Below are positions 37,769 to 45,418 of a stretch of 64,000 bases of DNA, in pieces. The notes beneath the pieces were generated by a model, which saw only the letters and a list, made by a program, of their open reading frames with translations, was not told the DNA's origin and did no database searches. The translations under genes and the position numbers were made by a program. Origin of the DNA: Marinobacter sp. F3R08 (GTDB lineage Bacteria; Pseudomonadota; Gammaproteobacteria; Pseudomonadales; Oleiphilaceae); the NCBI RefSeq assembly GCF_018860425.1, contig NZ_JAHKPI010000014.1:806329-870328 (forward strand), written 5' to 3'. How positions within the stretch are numbered: the stretch's first letter is position 1; every line of letters starts with the position of its first letter.

Positions 37769-38629
37769 ATGAGTATTCGAAAAAAGACAGTTACCGGCGC
37801 ACTGGCAGGCCTGCTGCTGGCAGGCTGCGCCACAGGTCACACAGACAAGGGGCCAACCGTAATCAGCTATGATCACGGTGCTCTGGATACCCTGATTGAA
37901 CTGGGTGCAGGTGACCGGGTCCTGGCAACACCGCATCGCGGCCTGCCGGATTATCTGGCCCAATTTGGTCAGTCGCTACCAGACTCGGGTAGCCTGAAAG
38001 AACCGGACCTGGAAACGATCAGGGACCTCAGTCCGGACCTGGTGCTGATGACTGGCCGGCAGGGTGACATGATCGAAGAAGTGAAGAGTCTGGCCGACGT
38101 GCACGAACTCGCCCTCGCCGGGGGCAGCTACAGGGATGCCGTTGCTGCGCAGGTTCACGATCTGGCGAATTTATATGGGCGTGGACAAGCTGCTGACCGG
38201 GCGCTGAAGTCACTCTGGAGTTATGCAGAGGAACAGAGATCCCGTTTGGCAGATGCCGGAACGGTAACGGTGGTTACCCACAACGACGGCCGGTTTTCTC
38301 TTCGTAACGAGCCGGTTGTCGTTGAGTTGCTTGGTCTGAAATCACCGGATGTTCCTGCCACTGTCAAGCCGGTCACACGCGGGACACGGACATTTTACCC
38401 GGTGACGGCAGAGCAGCTGGCGGTCATGGCGCCGGATGTCCTGCTTGTTGTTGATCGAAGTGCCGCCATCGGCGCGGACGCTATGGCGGATGATGCATTG
38501 CGCAGTGTCCAGACGGAAAAGGTCGGTACTCGGGTGGTCAGATTGGATCCCGCGCTCTGGTACCTGTCTGGCGGTGGCCTCCAGAGCGTCCGACTGCAGG
38601 TGGATGAGGTGGCCCGGGCACTGGACTGA
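37769..38629 (+). CDS. Siderophore-binding lipoprotein (FatB/CeuE-like)
   Basis: 286-residue periplasmic binding protein anchored by a lipid. The signal MSIRKKTVTGALAGLLLAGC ends in the lipobox LLAGC. The core starts VISYDHGALDTLIELG and includes LETIRDLSPDLVLMTGRQGD, as in the FatB/CeuE/YclQ group. The ATG at 37769 has GGAG at a spacing of eight; the one at 37763 is too close. It follows the second receptor in the same operon but has no permease or ATPase of its own, so it probably feeds the 28338-31164 transporter or one elsewhere. Confidence 0.87.
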   Translation: MSIRKKTVTGALAGLLLAGCATGHTDKGPTVISYDHGALDTLIELGAGDRVLATPHRGLPDYLAQFGQSLPDSGSLKEPDLETIRDLSPDLVLMTGRQGDMIEEVKSLADVHELALAGGSYRDAVAAQVHDLANLYGRGQAADRALKSLWSYAEEQRSRLADAGTVTVVTHNDGRFSLRNEPVVVELLGLKSPDVPATVKPVTRGTRTFYPVTAEQLAVMAPDVLLVVDRSAAIGADAMADDALRSVQTEKVGTRVVRLDPALWYLSGGGLQSVRLQVDEVARALD

Positions 38630-38647
38630 TCCGGACACTGGCCAGCA

Positions 38648-39268
38648 TCAGGCCCGCTTGAAGCTGGCCAGTGCCACCGCAGCGGTCACGAACAGACCGC
38701 CAAAGACCCGGTTCATCTGCCGCTGTCGCCGGGCGGTGGTAATGAACCGGAACAGCTGGCTGGCCAGCAGGGCGTAGCCGAGCATCACCAGGCAATCCAC
38801 CAGAATCAGAGTGGTGCCCATGGTGATAAGCTGGGGACCATGGGGTGCGCCGGCTACCAGAAATTGCGGGAACAGAGCCACCAGGAAGACCGTCGCCTTG
38901 GGATTGGTCAGGTTCACGAACACCGCATTCCAGAACCTTTTATGCCCGCTAACGGGCTGGCGGTCATCTTCCATGGTTTCCAATACCGGCTCACGCCATT
39001 TCGAAATGCCCAGCCAGATCAGGTAGGCAACACCCAGCCATTTGATCACCGCCAAAGCAATATTTGAGGAGGCGATGATGGCTCCGAGTCCGGCACCCAC
39101 CAACAGAATCTGAATCCCGAAACCCAGTTGCAGCCCCATGATGGCCGGTAGCGAACGGCGAACACCGTAACGCATGCCATTGCTCATGGTATTGATCGCC
39201 CCGGCGCCCGGGGAAACGCTGATCAGAACGGCTGCCACAAGAAAAGTGAGCCAGGCTGCCAGTGACAT
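38648..39268 (-). CDS. LysE/RhtB-family amino-acid exporter
   Basis: 206-residue inner-membrane exporter with about six hydrophobic segments. SPGAGAINTMSNGMRYG near residue 20 is the family signature, and NLTNPKATVFLVALFPQF is the second conserved block. Relatives export homoserine, threonine or other amino acids; the substrate here is unknown. It converges on the lipoprotein gene and lies downstream of the second GntR regulator, about 100 bases away. Confidence 0.86.
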   Translation of the reverse strand: MSLAAWLTFLVAAVLISVSPGAGAINTMSNGMRYGVRRSLPAIMGLQLGFGIQILLVGAGLGAIIASSNIALAVIKWLGVAYLIWLGISKWREPVLETMEDDRQPVSGHKRFWNAVFVNLTNPKATVFLVALFPQFLVAGAPHGPQLITMGTTLILVDCLVMLGYALLASQLFRFITTARRQRQMNRVFGGLFVTAAVALASFKRA

Positions 39269-39371
39269 AATGATTCGCTCCCGAAAAAGACTGATAGTTA
39301 CACCGTATCAGCGACGAAGGCAAGCCGCGGGAGGTTTTGAGCGATGCGCAAGTCAGAAAGCTCGTTGTGAA

Positions 39372-40151
39372 TCAGGGACGATACAGTGTGCCGGCATCCA
39401 GGGCAGGTTCCTGTATGGCATCACGAAATATGCGTTGTTCCTGCTTTTCAAATTCGCGAACGCTTTTGCTCACATGTCGGATATGAGTGGTCGCTGCCTT
39501 CTCGGCCCTCTGGGGCTGTCGATTAATAACCGCGTTGTAAACCTGGCGGTGGTGCTTGTCGATTTGTTGCCGGATATGAGGACGCTGCGGGAGGTTGCTG
39601 ACCGAGGTCTGCACCGAATGCAGTATCAGTTGATTGAGGCTGCTCAGTATATGGACCAGTACCGGGTTATGGGACGCCTCGACGATGGAGCGATGAAAGG
39701 CGTGATCGAGTTCAGCCCTGGCTCTCAGGTCGGCGCTTTCCAGTGCCTTGAAGGCTTTGGTGATTCGGTAGAAATCTTTCTCGGTACCCCGTTGCGCCGC
39801 CAGGTACGTGGCTTGCCCCTCAAGCTGCTCACGCACTTCATAGAGGTCGTACAGGAGGCGGGAGTGGGTGAAAAACAGCTGTAGTAATGGGCTCTGGTCT
39901 TCGGGTTCCGGCACAATTTCGGCCACAAAGGAGCCTTGGCCGTGGCGAGTTTCGATGACACCGCGCCCCTGCAGTTCACGCAGTGCTTCGCGCACGATCG
40001 AGCGCGATACGCCCAGTCGACTGGAGAGCTGGCGCTCGGACGGAATCTTCTGCTTCGGCGTCAGTGATCCATCCAGAATCATTGTCTCGATCTGATGCGC
40101 GATCGAATGTGAGATTGGTAAAGGTTTGCTGTCTGTCCTCACTTTCTTCAC
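39372..40151 (-). CDS. Second FadR/GntR-family regulator, paralogue of the glycolate regulator
   Basis: 259-residue FadR-type regulator. The DNA-binding half (KIPSERQLSSRLGVSRSIVREA, then GRGVIETRHGQGSFVA) is almost the same as that of the 19365-20123 protein, and the FCD half is also related (HAFHRSIVEASHNPVLVHIL). The open frame starts with GTG at 40151, within the operator at 40150-40164; a second GTG nine bases later is also possible. No ribosome site is evident for either. It diverges from the dehydratase gene at 40390, its likely target. Confidence 0.83.
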   Translation of the reverse strand: MKKVRTDSKPLPISHSIAHQIETMILDGSLTPKQKIPSERQLSSRLGVSRSIVREALRELQGRGVIETRHGQGSFVAEIVPEPEDQSPLLQLFFTHSRLLYDLYEVREQLEGQATYLAAQRGTEKDFYRITKAFKALESADLRARAELDHAFHRSIVEASHNPVLVHILSSLNQLILHSVQTSVSNLPQRPHIRQQIDKHHRQVYNAVINRQPQRAEKAATTHIRHVSKSVREFEKQEQRIFRDAIQEPALDAGTLYRP

Positions 40152-40164
40152 TGGTCAGACCAGT
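40150..40164. promoter_or_regulatory. GntR/FadR operator, copy 3 (over the regulator start)
   Basis: ACTGGTCAGACCAGT is identical over 15 bases to the site before dctP (20262-20276). It overlaps the first possible start codon of the second regulator, which suggests tight autoregulation and possible cross-control with the glycolate regulator. Confidence 0.75.
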
Positions 40165-40389
40165 GCCTCCTGCTTTGTCTGGCTTTTGCGGGTATCCCGG
40201 CCACGCCCAGTCACTATCGGAGATTTTGCCAGAGGCGTCCATGGCAGGCAGGAAAATACTGGTAGGACCAATTCATAAAGCTCTGGACTTGCGCGCTTCG
40301 CGCTGGTGAAGATGCAGTCGTGAATGCTGCCCTGATGATGGAATCTGGCCGATACAGAATTTAAGTGGTGTAAAAATAAGAGGCTTGGC

Positions 40390-41925
40390 ATGTTTTTTAA
40401 AACAGTAAGAAAAGTAACGCTCCTCAACCCGCAAGATAACGTTGCCCTGGCGCTGGAAGATATTCCCGCAGGCGCAACGATTTCAGTGAACGATATCCAG
40501 GTCAGCCGAGATGTCCCTCGAGGCCATAAAATTGCGGTAAAAGAGATAGGCACCGGTGCGGAAGTGGTCAAATACGCACAGGTAATCGGCTTTGCCAAAG
40601 AGCCTATTGCGCCAGGTGACCACGTTCACAGCCAGAACTGTGGGGTAGAGGACTTCGAGCGGGATTACGATTTCTGTGCGGACGCCGGAAATTTTGTTGC
40701 TGATACTCGTCATCAGAATCGCACCTTTAAAGGGTTTCGGCGTTCGTCCGGCAAGGTTGGTACCCGAAACTATATCGGGATTCTGACCAGCGTGAACTGC
40801 TCGGCAACGGTCGCGCGACTGGTTGCCGATGAGGTAAAGAACAGCGGCATTCTTGCGGACTATCCGAATGTGGATGGCATCGTACCGCTTGTTCATGGGG
40901 CTGGCTGCTGTATCAAGTCCGACGGTGAGGGCTACGGGAATCTGCAGCGTACGCTGATGGGGTATGCGGGCCATCCTAACTTCGCATCGACTCTGATGAT
41001 CGGTCTCGGCTGCGAGGTGATGCAGGTCTCCAGAATGATGGAAGAGGTGGGGCTGGAAGAGGGCAGCGCCTTCAGAAAGCTCATTATCCAGGAGCAGGGC
41101 GGCACCCGTAAGACGGTTCAGGCGGGGGTTGAGGTTATCAAGTCGATGCTGCCTCTGGCCGAGCAGTGCACGCGCACGGATGAGCCCCTGTCTGAGCTTA
41201 CGGTGGCACTGCAGTGTGGCGGATCTGACGGGTACTCCGGCATTACTGCCAACCCTGCGCTGGGCGTTGCAGCGGACTTGTTGGTGAGTGCAGGAGGTAC
41301 TGTCGTGCTTTCCGAAACGCCAGAGGTATACGGTGCCGAGCATTTGCTGACTCGTCGTGCAGCCTCTCCTGAGGTGGCCCAGAAACTGGTGGATCGTATT
41401 CACTGGTGGGAAGAATATGCCGCTAAAAATGGCGGCGAGATGGACAACAACCCGACCCCGGGCAACAAGGCGGGCGGCTTGACGACGATTTTCGAGAAGT
41501 CCCTGGGGGCTATTGCGAAGGCGGGTACCTCGCCGTTGAAAGGGGTGTATCTGTACTCACAGCCGATCGATACCAAAGGGTTCGTACTCGTTGATGGCCC
41601 CGGCTACGATCCCTGTGCGATCACCGGGCAGGTTGCTTCCGGCTCAAATGTTGTGTGTTTCACCACGGGGCGAGGTTCGGTATTCGGCTTCAAACCGGCC
41701 CCTTCCATCAAGTTGGCAACCAATACCACGCTCTTTCAGAACATGGAGGAGGATATGGATATCAACTGTGGCGATATTATTGATGAGGGGGTTTCCCTGG
41801 AGGTGAAGGGGCAGGAGATTCTGGATCTAATCATCGACATTGCTTCGGGGGATCAGTCCAAGAGTGAGCTGAACGGTTTGGGTGACTACGAATTTGTACC
41901 CTGGCAGCTTGGCGCGCAGATGTAG
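40390..41925 (+). CDS. UxaA/GarD-family sugar-acid dehydratase
   Basis: 511-residue dehydratase of the altronate/galactarate family, a metal-dependent enzyme type that removes water from an aldonate or aldarate. Residues about 15-90 form the SAF domain (IPAGATISVNDIQ). The catalytic part includes VGTRNYIGILTSVNCSA, HGAGCCIKSDGEGYGN and GLGCEVMQ, and ends VDGPGYDP and FTTGRGSVFG. AGAGG precedes the ATG. No other hexuronate gene is near, so the substrate is open: altronate, galactarate, or an unusual acid such as sulfolactate, for which related lyases exist. Control by the 39372-40151 regulator is likely. Confidence 0.82.
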   Translation: MFFKTVRKVTLLNPQDNVALALEDIPAGATISVNDIQVSRDVPRGHKIAVKEIGTGAEVVKYAQVIGFAKEPIAPGDHVHSQNCGVEDFERDYDFCADAGNFVADTRHQNRTFKGFRRSSGKVGTRNYIGILTSVNCSATVARLVADEVKNSGILADYPNVDGIVPLVHGAGCCIKSDGEGYGNLQRTLMGYAGHPNFASTLMIGLGCEVMQVSRMMEEVGLEEGSAFRKLIIQEQGGTRKTVQAGVEVIKSMLPLAEQCTRTDEPLSELTVALQCGGSDGYSGITANPALGVAADLLVSAGGTVVLSETPEVYGAEHLLTRRAASPEVAQKLVDRIHWWEEYAAKNGGEMDNNPTPGNKAGGLTTIFEKSLGAIAKAGTSPLKGVYLYSQPIDTKGFVLVDGPGYDPCAITGQVASGSNVVCFTTGRGSVFGFKPAPSIKLATNTTLFQNMEEDMDINCGDIIDEGVSLEVKGQEILDLIIDIASGDQSKSELNGLGDYEFVPWQLGAQM

Positions 41926-41971
41926 GATTGCGCGGGCTCCGAGCCATCACGGTGAGGAGCCTCTGCGCTGT

Positions 41972-43951
41972 TCAGCTGGCCTTCCAGTGACTGCTACATA
42001 ACTCCCCACCCAGTTTTCGGACCCAGGATGAGAATTCATTTTTGATCATTGGGCGGGCAAAATAGTAGCCCTGAACGAACCGGCATCCAAAGTCATGAAG
42101 AAGCTGACATTGCTCTCTGGTTTCCACGCCCTCAGCAACAAGATCCACATCCAGCAATGCGGCGCCTCTGATTGTGGCATTGACCAGTGTGGCCTGCTTT
42201 CTGTCCGAGGTGATGGAATCAATGAAACTCTTATCAAGTTTTAACGTATGCAGCGGCAGCTGCGTTATGCACGCGAGCGAGGAATAACCTGTCCCGAAAT
42301 CGTCGAGCGCTATCCTGACGCCCAGTTTGATGAGTTCGCGAACCGTTCTATGAACCCGGGCAGCATCGTCCATGACGGCACTTTCGGTGATTTCAATTTC
42401 CAGTTTCTGCCCGGTACCCGCGAGCTGATCCAGTGATTTTCTCAGCGTCTGGACAAGCTCCGGATCTTTGAACTGAAGAACGGAAACGTTCACGGCAATG
42501 GAAAAGCCCGGTGGCAGATCGCTTTCCAGGAGCAATCGTGTTGCCTCCTCAATAACCCACCTCCCAACAGGAATAATGGCGCCAGTGGATTCGGCCAAAG
42601 GAATGAAGTCCGCAGGGCTCATAAAGCCAAGTTTCGGATGCTCCCATCGCAACAACGCCTCAGCACTGAAAACCTTACCCGTTGCCAGTTCCACCTTGGG
42701 TTGTAATGCCAGGAAAAGCTCACCGCGTTCAGTAACGCTTGCCAGCTCTCTTCGGATAACCGCCTGCCGGTTTGCCTTGTCCTGTAATTTGAGGTCATGG
42801 ATGCAAAACGAGTTGCCGGGCACATTGCTGGCTTCACGCATTGATAACAGGGCATTTTCAACCACGAGTGAAGCGCTGGTGTCGTCGCTGAGCCCTCCGG
42901 CCACGCCCAGAGAGCAGGAAAAGTTGAGCGGCTGGCCCTGCCAGATAAACGGCCTTCCTGCCAATGAGTACAGGTGACTGACGGTTTCCTCTATTTCTGT
43001 GCCCGAAACACGCCCTTCGTAGAGGATCAGGAAGGCGCCATGGTCACCCCTGGCGGCGAGTTGTCGATGTCCTTCAGGGTGGCTCAAGCGGCCAGCCAGA
43101 TCCTGGAGTACAAAATCGGCGGCATGCCTGCCGATAGTAGACGTGACATCGGTGAAGTTATCGAGATTCAAGGCCACCAGATAATAGGGCCTGTTGTCGT
43201 CGTGGTAATTTTCCTTCAGGTACCCCTCAAACCACGGTCGGTTGCCGAGACCTGTTTGTGGATCTGTTTCCCGCTCAAGGCGAAGGGTGCTCTCGATGCT
43301 TGTAATGCTGACTTTTGCTTTCGCCAGTTCATTCTGCTCTTTGACTGCACGGCGCCGGGTTCTGGCCAGGCGATGCCCGCTGACAAGGCAGAGAAACGCA
43401 CCAAACGAAAAGACCGCAGCAAGGAGCAGATGTGGCCCCTGAAGATCAATGGACTGGCGAGCGAGCAAACTGATGAAAGTCGGGACAGCGATTGCACACA
43501 CACTGAGAACCGCTGCCGGGTAATCATTGCTGTAGGCGGATACCGGCATGGAAAGCACAGCGAACAGCAGTAACACCAGGGCGACCGTATGCCAGGGGCC
43601 AATCTGCCACAGCAGTAATGGTGCCAATGCCGCCCAGCCAAGCGCTATAAGGAATGCCATCACGCGATTTTTCGGCGCCCAGCGTTCCGTGGTTTCGTAG
43701 GCCAGTTCGGGGCCGCCCTCCCTCAGCAGCTTCCATTGATACAGATAGAGGCAGCACATCAGGATGAGCCACAGGATCAATAACAGATGGATCAGGTTGC
43801 TGGCGACGGAGCCCCAGAAAAGCAGCAACACCATAAACGAAGCGCTGACCCCAAGGTATTCATAGCCCCTCAGCTCTACGTAGAGCTGCTGAGTCAGCTC
43901 TGGTACCTGATCATCCAATAACCAGATGTCTTTGAACCTGTACTTGTTCAT
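41972..43951 (-). CDS. Membrane GGDEF-EAL protein with degenerate GGDEF site
   Basis: 659-residue cyclic-di-GMP protein. Residues about 30-190 hold several hydrophobic segments. The GGDEF domain has DPQTGLGNRPWFEGYL, but the active site reads ARGDHGAFLIL where RxGGDEF is expected, so it is probably not a cyclase. The EAL domain keeps EALLRWEHP, NVSVLQF, EITESAVMDD, LDDFGTGYSSL, KLDKSFI and VAEGVETREQ, so it is probably an active phosphodiesterase. The ATG at 43951 follows GGGGGCAGA. It stands alone; downstream lies the convergent dehydratase gene. Confidence 0.88.
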   Translation of the reverse strand: MNKYRFKDIWLLDDQVPELTQQLYVELRGYEYLGVSASFMVLLLFWGSVASNLIHLLLILWLILMCCLYLYQWKLLREGGPELAYETTERWAPKNRVMAFLIALGWAALAPLLLWQIGPWHTVALVLLLFAVLSMPVSAYSNDYPAAVLSVCAIAVPTFISLLARQSIDLQGPHLLLAAVFSFGAFLCLVSGHRLARTRRRAVKEQNELAKAKVSITSIESTLRLERETDPQTGLGNRPWFEGYLKENYHDDNRPYYLVALNLDNFTDVTSTIGRHAADFVLQDLAGRLSHPEGHRQLAARGDHGAFLILYEGRVSGTEIEETVSHLYSLAGRPFIWQGQPLNFSCSLGVAGGLSDDTSASLVVENALLSMREASNVPGNSFCIHDLKLQDKANRQAVIRRELASVTERGELFLALQPKVELATGKVFSAEALLRWEHPKLGFMSPADFIPLAESTGAIIPVGRWVIEEATRLLLESDLPPGFSIAVNVSVLQFKDPELVQTLRKSLDQLAGTGQKLEIEITESAVMDDAARVHRTVRELIKLGVRIALDDFGTGYSSLACITQLPLHTLKLDKSFIDSITSDRKQATLVNATIRGAALLDVDLVAEGVETREQCQLLHDFGCRFVQGYYFARPMIKNEFSSWVRKLGGELCSSHWKAS

Positions 43952-44241
43952 TCTGCCCCCGTTCCATTTACGGGCCAGGTTGCGAAGTCTGAGTGGCTTC
44001 GCCAGAAAATCCTTCTTTCGAGCGCTGGCACTGTGGTTGAAAAACAGACAGGTTGACCAGCCCATCATCACAAATACAGAGGCCCGGTGACAACTGATTT
44101 TGAGAGGGCTCTACCTGCACCGCCAGCCCTGGCCCAAAACGAAAGGCCATCATTTGCCACAATTCATGCAGAAAGCCGTTGAGATGCGACTGGATGCATC
44201 GTTTATCGTGAGCAGGTGGTTTTAAAAAGATGGAGGAGAAA

Positions 44242-44460
44242 ATGAGCACCGCAGATATTCAGGAAATCCTGCAGAAAAAGCGCTTTGCAGCCCGGATTGC
44301 ACGAGAGGCATACAACAGCGACCCGAGCCCGACCAAATATTCCGCGCTTCAGAAAGCGCTCTTTGAGCGCCGTCTGATAGAGGAAGAGTTCGGGTCAGTC
44401 GGGTTTACCGATGCTGGGCAATGCCCTGGAGCGCTGTCTGGTATTCATCATTCAGCGTAG
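44242..44460 (+). CDS. Small hypothetical protein (72 residues)
   Basis: A short Lys/Arg/Glu-rich reading frame starting MSTADIQEILQKKRFAARIA, likely helical, with no signal or membrane segment. GGAGGAG lies just upstream of the ATG, one of the strongest ribosome sites in the window. Its last 56 bases overlap the end of the convergent nitronate monooxygenase gene, so the C-terminal residues read antisense to that gene. I do not recognise a family. The strong Shine-Dalgarno is the main support. Confidence 0.5.
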   Translation: MSTADIQEILQKKRFAARIAREAYNSDPSPTKYSALQKALFERRLIEEEFGSVGFTDAGQCPGALSGIHHSA

Positions 44461-45373
44461 CGACAGTCTGTGCAACCGTTGTGAGTTCTGAGATTCCTCC
44501 AACGCCCTGGCCGGCTCCCCAGATGTCACGCCAGGCTTTGCTCTTGCTGCTACCTTTTGAGCCAAACGACATTTTGCTTTTGTCAGACGTGGGCAAATTG
44601 TCCGGATCAAGCCCGGCGTTCTCAATACTGCCCCGCAGATAGTTGCCATGAACCCCGGTAAACAGGTTGCTGTAGACCACGTCGGATGCCGTGGATTGCA
44701 CGATCATGTCTTTATAGGCCTGGTCTGCATTGGCTTCTTGAGTGGCAATGAACCGTGTGCCCATGTAGGCCAGGTCTGCACCCATCACCCTGGCGCTGAG
44801 TATGTGGTTACCTTGGGTGATCGCGCCGCCCAGAATGATCGGGCCGTCAAAGAAACTGCGAACCTCAGACAGGAGGGCAAAAGGGCTTAAGGTGCCGGCA
44901 TGGCCGCCGGCCCCTGCGGTCACCAGAATCAGGCCGTCAACACCCGCTGCCAGTGCCTTCCTGGCATGCCGTACGTTGATGACATCGTGGAATACCAGGC
45001 CGCCGTAGCTGTGCGCTGCCTCAATCACCATCGGTGATGCCTGCAGGCTGGTAATGATGATTGGCACCTTGTGCTTTACGCAGACCTCCATATCGTGGGC
45101 AAGCCGGTCATTGGAACCATGAGCAATCTGGTTGACGGCGTAGGGGGCGACTTTAACGTCGGGGTTTGCTGCCTGATAGGCCGCCAGTTCGGTTTCAATC
45201 TCCGTTAGCCACTCATCGAGCTTCTCGGCGGGCCGTGCATTCAGCGCCGGGAACGAACCCACAAGGCCGGCTTTACACTGCTCGATAACAAGCTTGGGGG
45301 TGGAGATAATAAACAGCGGCGAGCAGATCACTGGCAGTGCCAGTCGGTCTTTGAGGCTATCGGGCAGACTCAT
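44405..45373 (-). CDS. Nitronate monooxygenase-family flavoprotein
   Basis: 322-residue FMN enzyme of the nitronate monooxygenase/2-nitropropane dioxygenase family. Typical blocks are LPVICSPLFIISTPKLVIEQCKAG cut as PVICSPLF and VGSFPALNAR, then LILVTAGAGGHAG, PIILGGAITQG and ADLAYMGTRFIATQEA. Members oxidise nitronates, but many uncharacterised ones occur with acyl-CoA genes, as here. AGGAG precedes the ATG. It is the last gene of the 49458-to-44405 operon. Confidence 0.86.
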   Translation of the reverse strand: MSLPDSLKDRLALPVICSPLFIISTPKLVIEQCKAGLVGSFPALNARPAEKLDEWLTEIETELAAYQAANPDVKVAPYAVNQIAHGSNDRLAHDMEVCVKHKVPIIITSLQASPMVIEAAHSYGGLVFHDVINVRHARKALAAGVDGLILVTAGAGGHAGTLSPFALLSEVRSFFDGPIILGGAITQGNHILSARVMGADLAYMGTRFIATQEANADQAYKDMIVQSTASDVVYSNLFTGVHGNYLRGSIENAGLDPDNLPTSDKSKMSFGSKGSSKSKAWRDIWGAGQGVGGISELTTVAQTVATLNDEYQTALQGIAQHR

Positions 45374-45418
45374 GTGCCTGAACTCCTGTTTTTGTATTTG
45401 GTTGCAAGGTCGCCGGGA

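Noticed and set aside
36131..37963. A 610-codon open frame antisense to the second TonB receptor
   Set aside because: It lies wholly opposite a receptor with clear signal, plug and barrel motifs. Its protein has no recognisable domain and it is explained by codon bias in a GC-rich gene.
41935..41961. GGCTCC/GGAGCC hairpin after the UxaA-like gene as a terminator
   Set aside because: The stem is only six pairs with a 15-base loop and no T run. It could still be a weak signal, but the evidence is too thin to list.
43968..44249. A 93-codon minus-strand frame upstream of the GGDEF-EAL gene
   Set aside because: No ribosome site, domain or conservation cue was seen, and it is opposite the strong ribosome site of the small plus-strand gene.
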